DNA from: Tipula vernalis
Lineage: Eukaryota > Arthropoda > Insecta > Diptera > Tipulidae
Direction: 5' to 3'
NCBI GenBank assembly: GCA_958295665.1
Contig: OY282558.1
Location: 139,232,577-139,296,576 of the forward strand
Length of the DNA stretch: 64,000 nucleotides
Shown here: positions 31,796 through 42,716 of the stretch, one piece after another
Numbering within the stretch: position 1 is the stretch's first letter
Layout: the number at the start of each line of letters is the position of its first letter
Program-made: the position numbers and the translations under genes
Notes under the pieces: model-generated
Told to the model about the DNA's origin: nothing
What the model saw: only the letters and a program-made list of their open reading frames with translations
Database searches by the model: none

Positions 31796-32034
31796 GGTGG
31801 TAGTAGCTTGGATACATACACACTGGGTTGGTATAACTGGTAGTTAATTTCTATTGGTTTTGAGGACGCAGCCGTGGATGGATATATCAACTTAATTTTT
31901 ACATTAAACGTCCAGCCAAGTAATCCAATGGAAAGAACCCTGTTGATTTGGATGTGACTCCATTGGGGTATTCGGTTATAAGAAGGTTTTAGTTGATTAA
32001 CCTCTCTAAAATTGTTGGTAAATAAAAGATTCAT
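31796..32034 (-). CDS. Unrecognised 80-codon frame, possible exon
   Basis: The minus frame starts at ATG 32034 (MNLLFTNNFREVNQLKPSYN). It runs through a hydrophobic/β-like stretch (VLSIGLLGWTFNVKIKLIYP) and EINYQLYQPSVYV before entering the GAATTCTGAC repeat field near 31790. Composition differs from the repeat and looks protein-like, but I cannot name a family. A splice donor could lie near 31795; none is convincing. It may equally be part of a transposon. Confidence 0.25.
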
Positions 32035-32099
32035 TGATGTGAAACTTTTTCATAAACGGTAGCTATACGAAAAAAAATTAAGAAAATGATATTATCTGG

Positions 32100-32400
32100 C
32101 AATAAAATGACAGGTACAAACATGGCCAATTAGAATATAACTTGGTTAATTCTTATCCGATAAGGAGGAAATCTATGCTATTCTAAAATGAATTTAAATG
32201 TAGTTTTAGAATATGGCTAATTAGGTAGCTTGTATATTTCGTAACTGGTTTTGACCAATTTCGACAAGTGCGATGAGATGCGATTTCCATATGAATGTAT
32301 AACGAGTTCTGGAATATGACCAATTAGGATGAAACTTGGATATTTTTTAACTGATTATATAAGAAGTTTTGAAGTATTGAAGTTCTCATTTTAGATGAAA
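32100..32400 (-). repeat. ~110-bp dispersed repeat, inverted orientation
   Basis: Contains reversed copies of the unit recognisable by ATGAAACTTGGATATTT, GGAATATGACCAATTAG and GCGATGAGATGCGATTTCC. Forward copies lie at 34430-34680 and 39350-39900 (TTCCATCCTACTTGGCCATA…). Divergence between units is high. Confidence 0.6.
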
Positions 32401-32689
32401 TTTAGCTATTTATGAATAAGAATGTTTATATAGTTCAGAACCGAGCCTTTTCGATCTTCTTTTAAATGCTGTTGATATCTTCAGAGAATTTCAATATACG
32501 GTTAAAAAAATACCAACGTTTTTAAAATCGGAAATGTTTTATAGAAATGGTTTTTTACACGAATATGCCCAATTGTGCTTATCACGCCTAGTGACTCTTT
32601 CGTAAATATTTTCTTCCGGCTCAAATATGCTCGGTTTTTCACGTTTAGTGTTCGATTTCTGAATTACTCTCGCTTTCGACAGGTTATTT

Positions 32690-32995
32690 AACTTGTTTCA
32701 GTGAGGTTGTATAATCCTCACTAGTTCCGTTAAGGTTGAGTGTAGTCGCTCGATCGGTGAATTACCATTGGAAGATTTAGCGGTAGTGATGTGCAATTAT
32801 ATGCCCATCATCTCAGTAAAATCTTTAAAAAGTTTAGAAGTGAATTCCGCCGCTGAGTTTAATGTAAGTATTTTAGGTAAACATTCTCTTTCGAAGAATG
32901 ATGTTAATTTACTTATTATCGTTTCTGTTTATCTATCGGGAATTTCGAATGCTGTTGAATACCGAGAGAATTTATCGATTAACTTAACCCGTTAA
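32690..32995 (-). pseudogene. Ty3/gypsy integrase core fragment
   Basis: The minus strand gives LIDKFSRYSTAFEIPDR (first catalytic aspartate), KLTSFFERECLPKIL, a decayed second block LNSAAEFTSKLFKDF where DNG.EF is expected, and AKSSNGNSPIERLHSTLTEL with the catalytic glutamate. One in-frame stop follows PDR and another follows MMGI. No other part of this retroelement was identified nearby. The apparent plus-strand frame at 32768-32995 is its shadow. Confidence 0.75.
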
Positions 32996-32999
32996 GTTC

Positions 33000-33954
33000 C
33001 AGTTCATGTGCGTTGGAAATGGGATTCTACCCTTCTACCATCTTTGTCTAACCATGTGGCTCAGTTTTTTTTTACTAATCGCACAACATGGCTTATAATT
33101 AAATTTGATGCGAATATCTTTTGAACCGCATTAGCTGGAAACAAGAATCAAATATCAAATTCAAGGTCATTGGAAACAATCTTGGAAAATATGGGTCTTT
33201 CTAATCTTGTGGTTGAGGTATCTGGAATTTTCAAACAAAAACCAAACATTGACAAATTTTAAAAATTTTATTTAAATTTTCACAAACATAAACACATCGC
33301 GTGTATGGCCCTCCTCCCCACTCTTGAATTACCTTGCATTAACGAACGGCTGTTATAGATCAGGTTGGACCAGGTGAAACTCGGTGCGTGCTTGCATCGG
33401 AATTCCCGCCCATCTCAACAGCGGTTACATGGTGATTTCTAAGAGCTGATGTAACTACAAAATGGCCATCTTGAACGTTTGTTACTCTTGGTCTGATCGT
33501 ACCTAGTCGCCTGGTATACAACTCCGTCTCGAAACATCGCGACGAAACACGTTGTACGGTACTATGGAAAATCCGGAACCTATTAACGATGTAGCATTGG
33601 CGTTCCCCATCTTACAATAATGCTACGATTGCCGCTACATTCTCTGGCTTTAGCGACTTAATAAAAACTTAACACACTGACACAGCAAAATGTAAATTCG
33701 ATAGTAAAACGATTTTGCCGATACATTCAAATTTTCCACGGCATCCTTCATTTTCTAAGACCGTTTTCAGTGACTTATAGAATTCGGGTTGTTGTTTCAT
33801 GTTTCTAGCAAGTGCGGTTCAAGAGGTATTCACATTTGAAAATTCAGTTATAAAACATATTGTGGGATAAGTAGAAAAAAAACTCTGCCACATGATTAGA
33901 CAAAGTATGCTAGTGCAGTTCAAAAAATTTAGAGTGGCCCATTTTCTGTGTCCG
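33000..33954. other. Unassigned, partly GC-richer segment
   Basis: The stretch 33300-33660 is noticeably richer in CG dinucleotides than its surroundings but has stops in all frames I tried. It may be a decayed element or LTR. Nothing else recognised. Confidence 0.4.
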
Positions 33955-34680
33955 TCAGTGTACAATGGTATCAAAGTTCTGGAATATGGTCACGTAAGGG
34001 GGAACTTTCTCTTCCTTAACCGGTTTTAGTGAAATTTGACATCTATTATTATTTTTATATTGTAAATAATTCGTAATAAATTTGTATGGCCGGTTTGGTT
34101 AGAACTGAACTATTCCTTAACTGATTATGATGAATCTTGACATGCAGTACGGGAATGAGATTCTAAAATGATTTTTCTAATTCTGAGACCCTACGTTACC
34201 ATTAGAAGTTTCACTCATGCTGTCACACATTTTTCTTATTTTCCTTTGGTTATGATTAAATTTCCGAGCACATGTAAAATAAACATATGAGAAACCTCAA
34301 TAGCTACCAGATTCACAAAAACATTAACAGGCAATATCATTAAAGCTATTATCTAGGCATTTGTCGAGGTTTATCTGCTGTGACGTGAGGCAGATCGAAA
34401 ATCGATACAGAAATAATCGATAATTTCCATCGTAATTGGGCATATTCTAGACGTTTATCTACAAATTATTTTAGAATTCGAATTTCATCGCACATGTCGA
34501 ATTTCACTAAAATCTATTTAGAAATAGTCAAGTTCCATCCTACCTACTGGGCCATATTCCGGATCTTTATCCAAAAATCATTTTAGAATCCCATTTTCAA
34601 GGCACATGTCGAATTACATCACAATTGGTTAAGAAATAGTCAAGTTCCATCCTAGTTGGCCATATTCCAGGTCAGGCCTT
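33955..34680. repeat. ~110-bp dispersed repeat, both orientations
   Basis: Reversed units at about 33955-34180 (GTTCTGGAATATGGTCACGT, TGGCCGGTTTGG). Forward units at about 34430-34680 with TTCCATCCTA, GGCCATATTCC, TTTAGAATCCCATTT and GGTTAAGAAATAG. The switch of orientation lies between 34180 and 34430. Confidence 0.65.
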
Positions 34681-34879
34681 CTAAAAACAGAATTTTGGAA
34701 CATTTTGAATGTAACAGTTTGTCATTCTAACAAGAGCAAGAGCATTATAATAAAACTAATGCTCCCGTTCTTCAGAGCGATATTTTTTGTTTTACAATAT
34801 CGCTCCTTATGAAGAGTTGCTCTTGAAAAAAATGAAGAGCGAAGAGAGAAATGACATCCCGTTTTAAACTCTGATTTTT

Positions 34880-35640
34880 TCAGATCATGTTGTTTACCGT
34901 GATTAAGTTGAGGGGGCGTAGAGCTTGAAAATAGTTTAGGGTTGAGTTACATTCGAGTTGTTCCCGAGTTGAGTTCATCTTCACTTGTTGCTTTTAAGGC
35001 CATACTGGTTTTGAGGAATTAGTTGGGCATTAATTGAGGAGTGGATTGAGTTGTTGGTTGAATAGGAGATTGAGTTGGAGGTTATTCAGTTAAAGATTGA
35101 TTTGGAAGGAGTTTGATGTAAGATTGAGTGGACTTGAGATGAGTTCAGGTATGCATGCAACTTTCTGTACCGAATTTCTGATCACCTAGTAAGGTTTCAG
35201 TCTTTTATGTTTTGCGGTTGAGTTGAGGGCCGAATTTGTGATCGAGCTGGAAGTTAGCTTGACTTGTTCTGAATGGAGTTCATATATACATGTAGTATTT
35301 TGAACAGTGTTGATTTTGACGAATGAGTTGAACTTTAAGTTTGAAGGTGATTTAGAAGTTGAATTGATGGTTGAGTTGGGGTTGAGTTAAGGGTTTAGTG
35401 GGAGGTTAGATTGAGTTGATTTGAGTTGAGTTCATACACGCATGTAGCTTTCGAATAGAGTGGATTTCTGGTTTGAGTTGGCCGTTGTGTATATAGTAGA
35501 GTATAGGGTTGATACTTGATTCGACCAAAGTTGAGTTGCAGTTGAATTGTGGTTGAGTTGAGGGTTGGGTTAGCGATTTATTTGGTGATTGCAATGCGAT
35601 TGCATTGTAAATTGAGTTTGTTTAGTCCTGAGAGTTCAGG
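34880..35640 (+). repeat. Degenerate GAGTTGAGGGTTGAGTT repeat field (forward)
   Basis: Irregular repetition of GTTGAGTT/GGTTGAGTTG phrases. A longer period is suggested by recurring ACCGAATTTCTGATCACCTAG (35170-35190) and ACCGAAATTCTGTTCACCTGG (35640-35660), and by GAGTTCA.ACGCATGTAGCTTT at 35140-35165 and 35428-35450. Non-coding. Confidence 0.7.
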
Positions 35641-35659
35641 ACCGAAATTCTGTTCACCT

Positions 35660-37360
35660 GGTGATATTTCATTCCTTTATAACTTGAAATTTATGTTTCG
35701 ACAAATTAAAAAGTGAAAACTTTACACTGCGCCGTTGAACAAATTTAAGTTTATTCGATCAATTTAAAACGACAATTTGCTGCACACGATGCAAATTTCA
35801 TTTGCACTTACTAAGGACAAATGCATTTTGATGACAACCATTCAAATTAATTACCAAACATTTTTATTTTAGAGCTCGTGTACATGCTCGAAATTTATAT
35901 CCAGCAATCACGTACATATACTAGTATGGCAAGCATTACATACAACATATCCATAAACATACTATACATAAAAATGTATTAGATTCTATTACAAAAATAT
36001 AAATATTTCCTTGGAAAATTCATTTTCTTAGTTTTCCTCGTACATTGTGATATAACATAGAAAAAACTACTTGTTCCTTTTTTTTCTTAAGTAATATCCG
36101 TTTTTTATGCAAATTTATGTGACTACAATAATTTTTCGTTGTTCTTGTAAGTTTTTGTCAATTGCATTCGAGCACGAACTATATACGAATATTTTAGCAT
36201 AGTTTAGAACAAAACAATCTTTTAGTTAGTTTAGAGTTTTTCAATCATGCAATAAAATTTATATCTGTCGTATTGATGAATTTACTAAAATTTGCTTTAT
36301 TGTTTGTTTTTTTTTATATAAATTATTGCTCAACCACCCAATATCTCTGATTTATTTATAATATTCCACCAAAAAGATCAAAACTTACATACAAAAAGGC
36401 AACAATCAAAAACCAAATCTATTATTTATCAAATCATTCTATCATTTTTACTGTATACGTATAATGTATAGTATGGACACAAAGTTGATTTTGACAATAA
36501 CAACAAAACAACAAAAATAATGGAAAGAACAGGAAAATCAATAATTGTATTAATAAATTATTAATTATATGAAAATAAATTAAATAAATAACAAATTATA
36601 CAGGTTTACTTCGCACACCGTTGGCCAATTACATAAAATAGAAATGCAACGAATCTAAAGATGTGTTACGGGAGATACTCCTGTACAGTACTGTAATATT
36701 TTTAGTTGACAGATTTTTTTTTTTTTTTTTTATTGTTCAGTCGAATGGATAAAAATCATAAATATAGTTTCGAAGAAGGTGGGATTAGTAAGGCGCACAC
36801 AAACAGACACACACACAAATAGTGATAATTGGATTTAATTAAAAGCTTTTATTAGATTCTATCTCGTATCCATCGGGTATTACATAGAAAAGCTCGTGCA
36901 GAACTTTTTTATTTTATTTTATTTGTTCCGTATTTCTTCAGAAAATGGGACATTGTGTCGTATCGAAGAGAAAATGAAATCATTAAAAAAAAATTATAAC
37001 TCGATGAAAGACTGAAAAAAATTGTATTAACGATAATTGAAAAGTACTTAAGAAGAAGTTTAATGTACTGAAGGTGTAGCTCTATTGTGTTTGTGCAGGT
37101 TTTTTGTATAGTAAATATATATACACACACATACAAAAAAAAACTACATGGTTACATATTGTTATGTTAGTTTGTTATAACAAGAACTTGCACAGACCAT
37201 GTATACCATTTCGGAAAAATAATAAAAATTGGTACACGGTCTACTTTATCCTTGTTAAGGTTTACCAAAATTAATTGAGCTTTTGTTTGGTCTTTTTTCA
37301 CGTACTCAACAGAATTGATATTAGACCAATTGTTTAGCATGTCCCTATCTCCAGTTACAT
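35660..37360. other. AT-rich non-coding stretch
   Basis: No gene recognised. Contains a poly-T run at 36716-36731 and a short AC-rich run at 36796-36816. The short open frames present show no domain or splice context. Confidence 0.5.
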
Positions 37361-37369
37361 ATGTCGGTC

Positions 37370-37740
37370 ATATGGACGGTTAATACGGACATCCAGACGT
37401 CTATAGGCAACCAGACAGATGAAGGAATATTTGTTTTTGCTTTTTCGGGATCAAGGATCGTCAAAGTTCTGGATAAAAGTGCTTTTGAAAACATGCTAGA
37501 CATTTTGAAATTTTTTCAAGAACTTCCTAACTAGGTAACCGTTTAATTTGGATTAATGTAGGAAATATTCCTTGGATACAAAAGCGGCAATGTGGCTACA
37601 TCTCACTGCTAAGAGAAAAGTCCCTGAGTCTGGTAAAGCAAATAAAAAATGTATGGTTGGATGATGGATGTATAGATGACTGTATGTATGGACGTATAGA
37701 TGACTGTCTGTATCCATGGTATTTCGATAACAGCTTACCA
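37370..37740. repeat. Degenerate repeat with GACATCCAGAC / GTATGGATGTATAGATGAC words
   Basis: Shares the CATCCAGACGTC word and a following TTTTCGGGATCAAGG-type segment with the 40375-40700 repeat (TTTTTAGACTCAGGGACTTG), suggesting the same dispersed repeat family. Confidence 0.5.
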
Positions 37741-37779
37741 CGTTGTGATATTACCACTTTGACCAATTGTTTATATATG

Positions 37780-38345
37780 CTGATTTGAGGATTAATTGAG
37801 TGGGTTTGAGTTGGAGTGGAGATGAGTTGCGGTTGGATTAGAATTTATTGAGCAGTTTATTTGAGGATTTATTTATGCGTTAAATTGACGGTTGAATTAG
37901 AATTAGCTTGAGTTGGTTCAAGTACGCAAGTAGTTTTTAAGACCAGAGCTGTGTTGGGGTTGATTTGTACTTGAATTAGGATTAAGTTGAGTAGGAAACA
38001 GCGGTTAAGTTGAGAATTTATTTAAGGTTGTGATGAGGGTTGAATTGAAATTTGAAGTTTGGGTTTAGTTTGAAGTTGAGTTGGGATTGAGTTGAAGATT
38101 AGTGAGGGATTAACTTGCGGATTTATTTGGGAGAGCTGTGAGTTGAGTTGAGTTCATTTTTTTGGGGGGTTAAGATAAAATTTGAGTTTTAAATTAGCTT
38201 GACTTGTTCTAAGTCGAGTTTATGTACACATGAAATTTTTCGAACCTTGTTGATTTAGGGTCTGAGTTGAACGTTGAGTTTGGGGTTTGAGTTGAGGGTT
38301 CAGTTGGGGGGTTAAATTAAGGGTTTAGGGGGGGGGGGGTTCGAT
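37780..38345 (+). repeat. GAGTTGAGGGTTGAGTT repeat field (forward), with poly-G
   Basis: Same degenerate GTTGAGTTG phrases as 34880-35640, ending in a run of about ten G near 38330. Non-coding. Confidence 0.65.
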
Positions 38346-38869
38346 GGAGTTGATTAGGTTGGCCTAAATTAGGAGGTCTCAATTTAAAGTTTTTTGCATA
38401 TAAAAGCTTTAAGAAAATTGATAGAATGAATTTTAAATGACAGAAAACTCTAATATTTAGACTTCCACGCATTCTTATTGCAAGACTAATTAGGTGTAAT
38501 ATCTGAATGCTACGAAAGCTAAGAGAAACTGTTAACAAAAACTTAGGGAAAATGGCGCAAAACAACCATAACACGATCAATTGTATAGTGTATTGACCGT
38601 TTTAATACAGTTTTTGGTATTTTCAAATTTCTAAATTTCAAAATAATAATGTTTATGCAAAAATCATAAGTGGCCAAATTCCTTTTCTAAAGTTTTAAAC
38701 TTCAATGTTTTCAAATCCAAAAATGTCACATTCGGATTTCACTTAGTTTGTTAAATAATCAAAAATTTGAAAGTGAAACGTTTCCATTTATGTGTGAAAC
38801 GTTTAATTTGGCAAGTCTACTCAAATCAAAATTTTAAACTTCAGTAATAAAATATAAAGGGAGTGAAAC

Positions 38870-39010
38870 CTTATGAGTTGATCCGAACTTCAGTCTTGAT
38901 TAATCCAACTCCCAAATTAATACCGAAATGAACCTCTTGAGTCAATCTTCAGCTTAACCACCAACTCAATTTACAACTCAACCTCTCTCTCAATCGCAAT
39001 ACAATAATAA
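38870..39010 (-). repeat. CAACTCAACC repeat (reverse orientation)
   Basis: Phrases such as AACCACCAACTCAA and AACTCAACCTCTC are the reverse complement of the GTTGAGTT fields at 34.9-38.3 kb. Confidence 0.55.
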
Positions 39011-39349
39011 GTGCAAACACCAAATTGGGGGGGCCAATCCTTGTGAGCCAAAAATAATTTTTAGACGAGGTTGTGAGAAACCGTGACCTGTTGAGGTTTG
39101 ATCAAGATTATGTCCGTAATAATATTCAAATTCCATTAGAAAATTCTCTTGCCAATCCTTCGTTTTAAACGTTGGATTATGTTTTCTGAGTATTTGCTGT
39201 CAGAGCGGTAAGTTTGGCCAAGTTTAGAATAATATAGTGTGGAGCGGACACGCGCCGCAGTATTGAAACTACTAACGGTAGTGCAGAGTGTTGGTATTAG
39301 AAATATTATTTTAAATCCTCTTTCCCAATCTCGAATTACATAATATTGA

Positions 39350-39900
39350 GGTTATGAAATATCCAAGTTCCATCCTACTTGGCCATATTCCAGAACTGTA
39401 TATAAAAATCACTTTAAAATCCATTGTTCATCGCACATGTAAAATTCATTAAAAAAAAGGACAAGTTCTATCCTAACTGTCCATACTCCAGAATTTCATC
39501 TAAAAATAATTTTAGAATCCCAAGACTAGTCTAAAAATCAAATATCATCATAACCGGTTGAGAAATAGGCAAGTTCTATAATACTTGGCCGTATTCCAGA
39601 ACTTCATCTAAAAATTATTTTATAATCCTACTTCCAACGCACATGTTGAATTTCATCAGAATTGGTTGAGGAATAGCAAGTTGCCTAATATGCGGTCATA
39701 TTGCAGAACTTTATCCCAAAATCAATTTAGAATCCCATTTCCAACCCAGTTGTCAAATTTATTAGGCAAGTTCCATTATACTTGGCCATGTTCCAGAATT
39801 TCATCCAAAACTCATTTTAGAATCCCATTTCCATCGCGGAAGTCAAATTTCACTAAAATCAGTTAAGAAATAGATAAGTTCCATCCTAATTGTCCATTCA
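39350..39900 (+). repeat. ~110-bp dispersed repeat, about five forward units
   Basis: Successive units each carry AAGTTC.AT..TACTTGGCCAT, TTCCAGAA.TTCATC.AAAA, TTTAGAATCC.ATTTCCA.CGC and AATTTCATCA.AAT.GGTT. Same family as 34430-34680. The frame at 39666-39866 is repeat translation. Confidence 0.75.
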
Positions 39901-40079
39901 TTTAATTTGCTAAAGGTTTAATTTGAGGTTTGAGATATTAACAGTGACCTTTCTGAAGTCTTAAACATAATTTGTGTACAGTTTGGTTCAAATCGGTCAA
40001 GGCGTGTGGATTTGCTTAAACATCATACACATATGCTGTACATACATACAAACACTCACTTTATTTAATAATTGCTCAA

Positions 40080-40345
40080 CTGCGCACTAAACACTGGTCC
40101 AACTACATCTCAACCCCAATTCAATCCGCAAATGGCCCCCAACTCAACCCTCAACCCAATCGCAAACTCTCTTTTAACTCAATCCTCAAACTAGCATATA
40201 TAAAAAAATTGGTCAACTGCTCACTATATGTTAACCCAACCCCATCTCAACTCCAACTCAACTTGAACTCAACCCGCAAACTGACCCCTAACTTAACCTT
40301 CAACTTAACCCCAAACTCAATACCCAACTCAATATTCAAACCAGC
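40080..40345 (-). repeat. CAACTCAACCC repeat field (reverse orientation)
   Basis: Two sub-blocks, each ending in an AACTCAAT..TCAAACCAGCTTATAT-type tail and TAAAAAAATTGGT, at 40100-40213 and 40225-40364. This is a direct duplication of about 140 bp made of reverse-complement GTTGAGTT phrases. Confidence 0.65.
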
Positions 40346-40374
40346 TTATATAAAAAAATTGGTAAATATTTCTA

Positions 40375-40700
40375 TAACGAGGTATTTTGGGCCAATTCGT
40401 GTGGCAGGTATCCGACCCTCTTGACGCACAGATTCCAAAATCTTTTCAAATCTCCCTTGACCATAGAAATAGATTGGCAAAAAAAATTCTAAATCGAGCA
40501 AGCCGTTCTCGAGATACAATGATATATACAGACATCCAGACATCCAGACATCCAGACATCCAGACATGCAGACATCCAGACATGTAGACATCCAGACAAA
40601 CGGACGGATTTTTTTTTTTTTTTTTTGCTTTTTTAGACTCAGGGACTTGACAAAACGTCAAGAAAAGTGGTTTTGGACCAACCAAATTTTTGATCATTTT
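40375..40700. repeat. Dispersed repeat with (CAGACATC)n microsatellite
   Basis: A non-coding module ends in about nine 8-bp units CAGACATC (with CAGACATG variants) at 40531-40598, then ACGGACGGA and a poly-T tract. It abuts the truncated end of the BEL element at about 40711. Confidence 0.75.
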
Positions 40701-40710
40701 TGGCAGGATT

Positions 40711-41712
40711 TCAATACTTTGGCCTTTTAAGACCGAAGTTGTCCTGTTTGGCAATAGGACGAAAATTCTTGTCGGTTAATTCCTTCTCATGTTTAAATAT
40801 GTTTTTGGTTGCATCTATGAGCGATGTTTGGTTCTTGATGAGTTCTAATAAATATTTTTCGTTGGTTTCTGCCTTATCAAGCTGCAGTTCTATGTGGGAG
40901 GCATCTCTTTGATTCATGATGCCAAAAGCGTCACCAAGTATGTATCCAATTGTATTCCCAATGTCCCGCTTTCTTAGTGCGTGTTCTTTGTTAGTTGAGG
41001 TAAGTAGATTATTTAGTGAGGTAATCTCTTGCCCCTGTTCATTCAGTTGTTGTACTATTACATCACACATTTTCAACCTGTTATCTGATTGCCATCCTTT
41101 TTGGCAGCCCTCATCCAAATATTTGACATAGTGTTCTAACGATCTGATATCTTCCCAATATCCGATTAAATTATAATTTATGATGATTTTCCACTGTAAC
41201 GCCTTTAAGTTTACAATTGCGGAGTTGTGAAAATAAATTCCTGCATTAGATGGCAATGGCTCTATTGTGGTTGACGATGTGACAGGAGCAAAAAGCACTT
41301 GCACCATTCCGGGTATCAATAATTTCAGATGTAAAGTTGTTTCTTTCTTGAATACTGTTTTGATGTGGTGTACTCTTTGTTGTTTGACTTCTCGATGAGG
41401 TTGAACATGTAACGGAGTTGTTGGTTGTGGTTGTTGATTAACTGATGCTTGTGTCTTTGTGAGGACAATCTCGTTGTCAGATTCTATGGGTAGTGGTGAT
41501 AATGACCATTTTCTTCTATGTTGAAATTGATTTAAGTAATTGGAGTGCCATCTTTTCCAGAAATCTTGTTTTATTTTCTCTACCAGTCTCCATCGTGATA
41601 TGCCGTAAATGGTTGGTTCTGCTATAACATCTTGCGGAATTGCTCGTAATGGTGCACCGATTAAGAAGTGCCCAGGAATTAAAAAAGTGATATCTGTAGG
41701 ATCTGATGTCAT
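40711..41712 (-). pseudogene. BEL integrase C-terminus fused to env-like (F-type) fragment
   Basis: One open minus frame of 333 codons. Its first ~70 residues are the integrase tail/DUF5641 region (IPGHFLIGAPLRAIPQD, RWRLVEKIKQDFWKRW). After a proline/glutamine-rich linker the remainder resembles the N-terminal part of baculovirus F/errantivirus-type envelope proteins: paired cysteines around CQKG and MCDV, a basic RKR site, and an IGYILGDAFGIMN stretch as at the cleavage/fusion-peptide boundary of that family. The rest of the envelope, including a membrane anchor, is absent. The family link is by pattern only; the fragment is truncated and inactive. Confidence 0.6.
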
Positions 41713-41763
41713 TGGTGCCAGAGGTCTTGAGTTTAAGCAAGCTTCTACTTGTAAGGTGACCGT

Positions 41764-42317
41764 TTAAAGTTCTTCGAAAGTCAAGGTTGCTACTCCAATA
41801 ACCTTTACTAAATGTTTTTTTACTGCCTTTACTGCCGCTTCCCAAAATCCTCCAAAACGGGGTGAGGCTGGAGTTATGAAATGCCATGTTGTTCCATCGT
41901 TTGCCAATAGTTGGGAAATTTCTTTAGAGGATTTATGAAGTAGTGCAGCTAATTCTCGATCAAGTTGGTATTTTGCACCCAAAAAATTAGATCCGTTGAC
42001 GCTATACAGATCACTGCACAATCCTCTACGTGCAGTGAATCTTTTATAAGCTGCGATGAATGCTTCGGTGGTTAGATCACTAGCTGGTTCGATGTGTTTG
42101 TAAATATCCCTTATGTGATTTGTGCCCTCTTCTCCTTGTTGTACGAATCAGAAGTGGTCCCGCATAATCGACTCCGCTTCTCAAAAATGGTCTTCCGGGC
42201 GTGATGCGTACTGCTGGTAAATTTCCCATGAGCTGCGTTCTTGATTTAGAATTGAACCGATGACACCTTATACACTTTGATGTAAAATGTCTTGTTAGAT
42301 TTCGACCATGTATGATC
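41764..42317 (-). pseudogene. BEL/Pao integrase core, 3' half
   Basis: The minus strand shows IIHGRNLTRHFTSKCIRC (end of the zinc-binding HHCC region), GVDYAGPLLIR (first catalytic aspartate), a decayed NGSNFLGA block in which the usual aspartate is replaced, and RFGGFWEAAVKAVKKHL with the catalytic glutamate. Stops and a shift lie between 42150 and 42020. The sequence continues in frame across the Harbinger insertion from 45299. Confidence 0.8.
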
Positions 42318-42716
42318 CAGTGCCGGGATCATGAAATCCGGTTAGAAATACCGGTCGTTTATAAAATGTCACCGCTAACAAATCCGACCGGTAAAAAAAT
42401 CGTATCATGAAATCCGGTCGGTAAAAATAATGAGCAAAATTTAAGTTCAGTGGATTTTGCTGTATCTATAGCTGTCAAAGTGAATGAAAACTAATGTTTT
42501 ATTTTTGTTAACAAAAGTGCGAAAATTGTAAATTTAATCGAAAATTTAAAATATAGAGAGTGTATTTTAAAATAATTTTGTTTTATAAATTGAGTTGTTA
42601 AAGAATTGCGGTTTAATATACCAAAAAATGTAGGTTATAAAGTGTAAATATATGAAATAAAATATCGAATCGAAACGGTAATGAATTTTGCTAACATTTT
42701 ATATTTTTATTAAAGG

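Noticed and set aside
32768..32995. Plus-strand 75-codon frame
   Set aside because: Shadow of the minus-strand gypsy integrase fragment.
40387..40754. Frames with CLDVWMSGCLDVWMSG-like repeats
   Set aside because: Translations of the (CAGACATC)n microsatellite.
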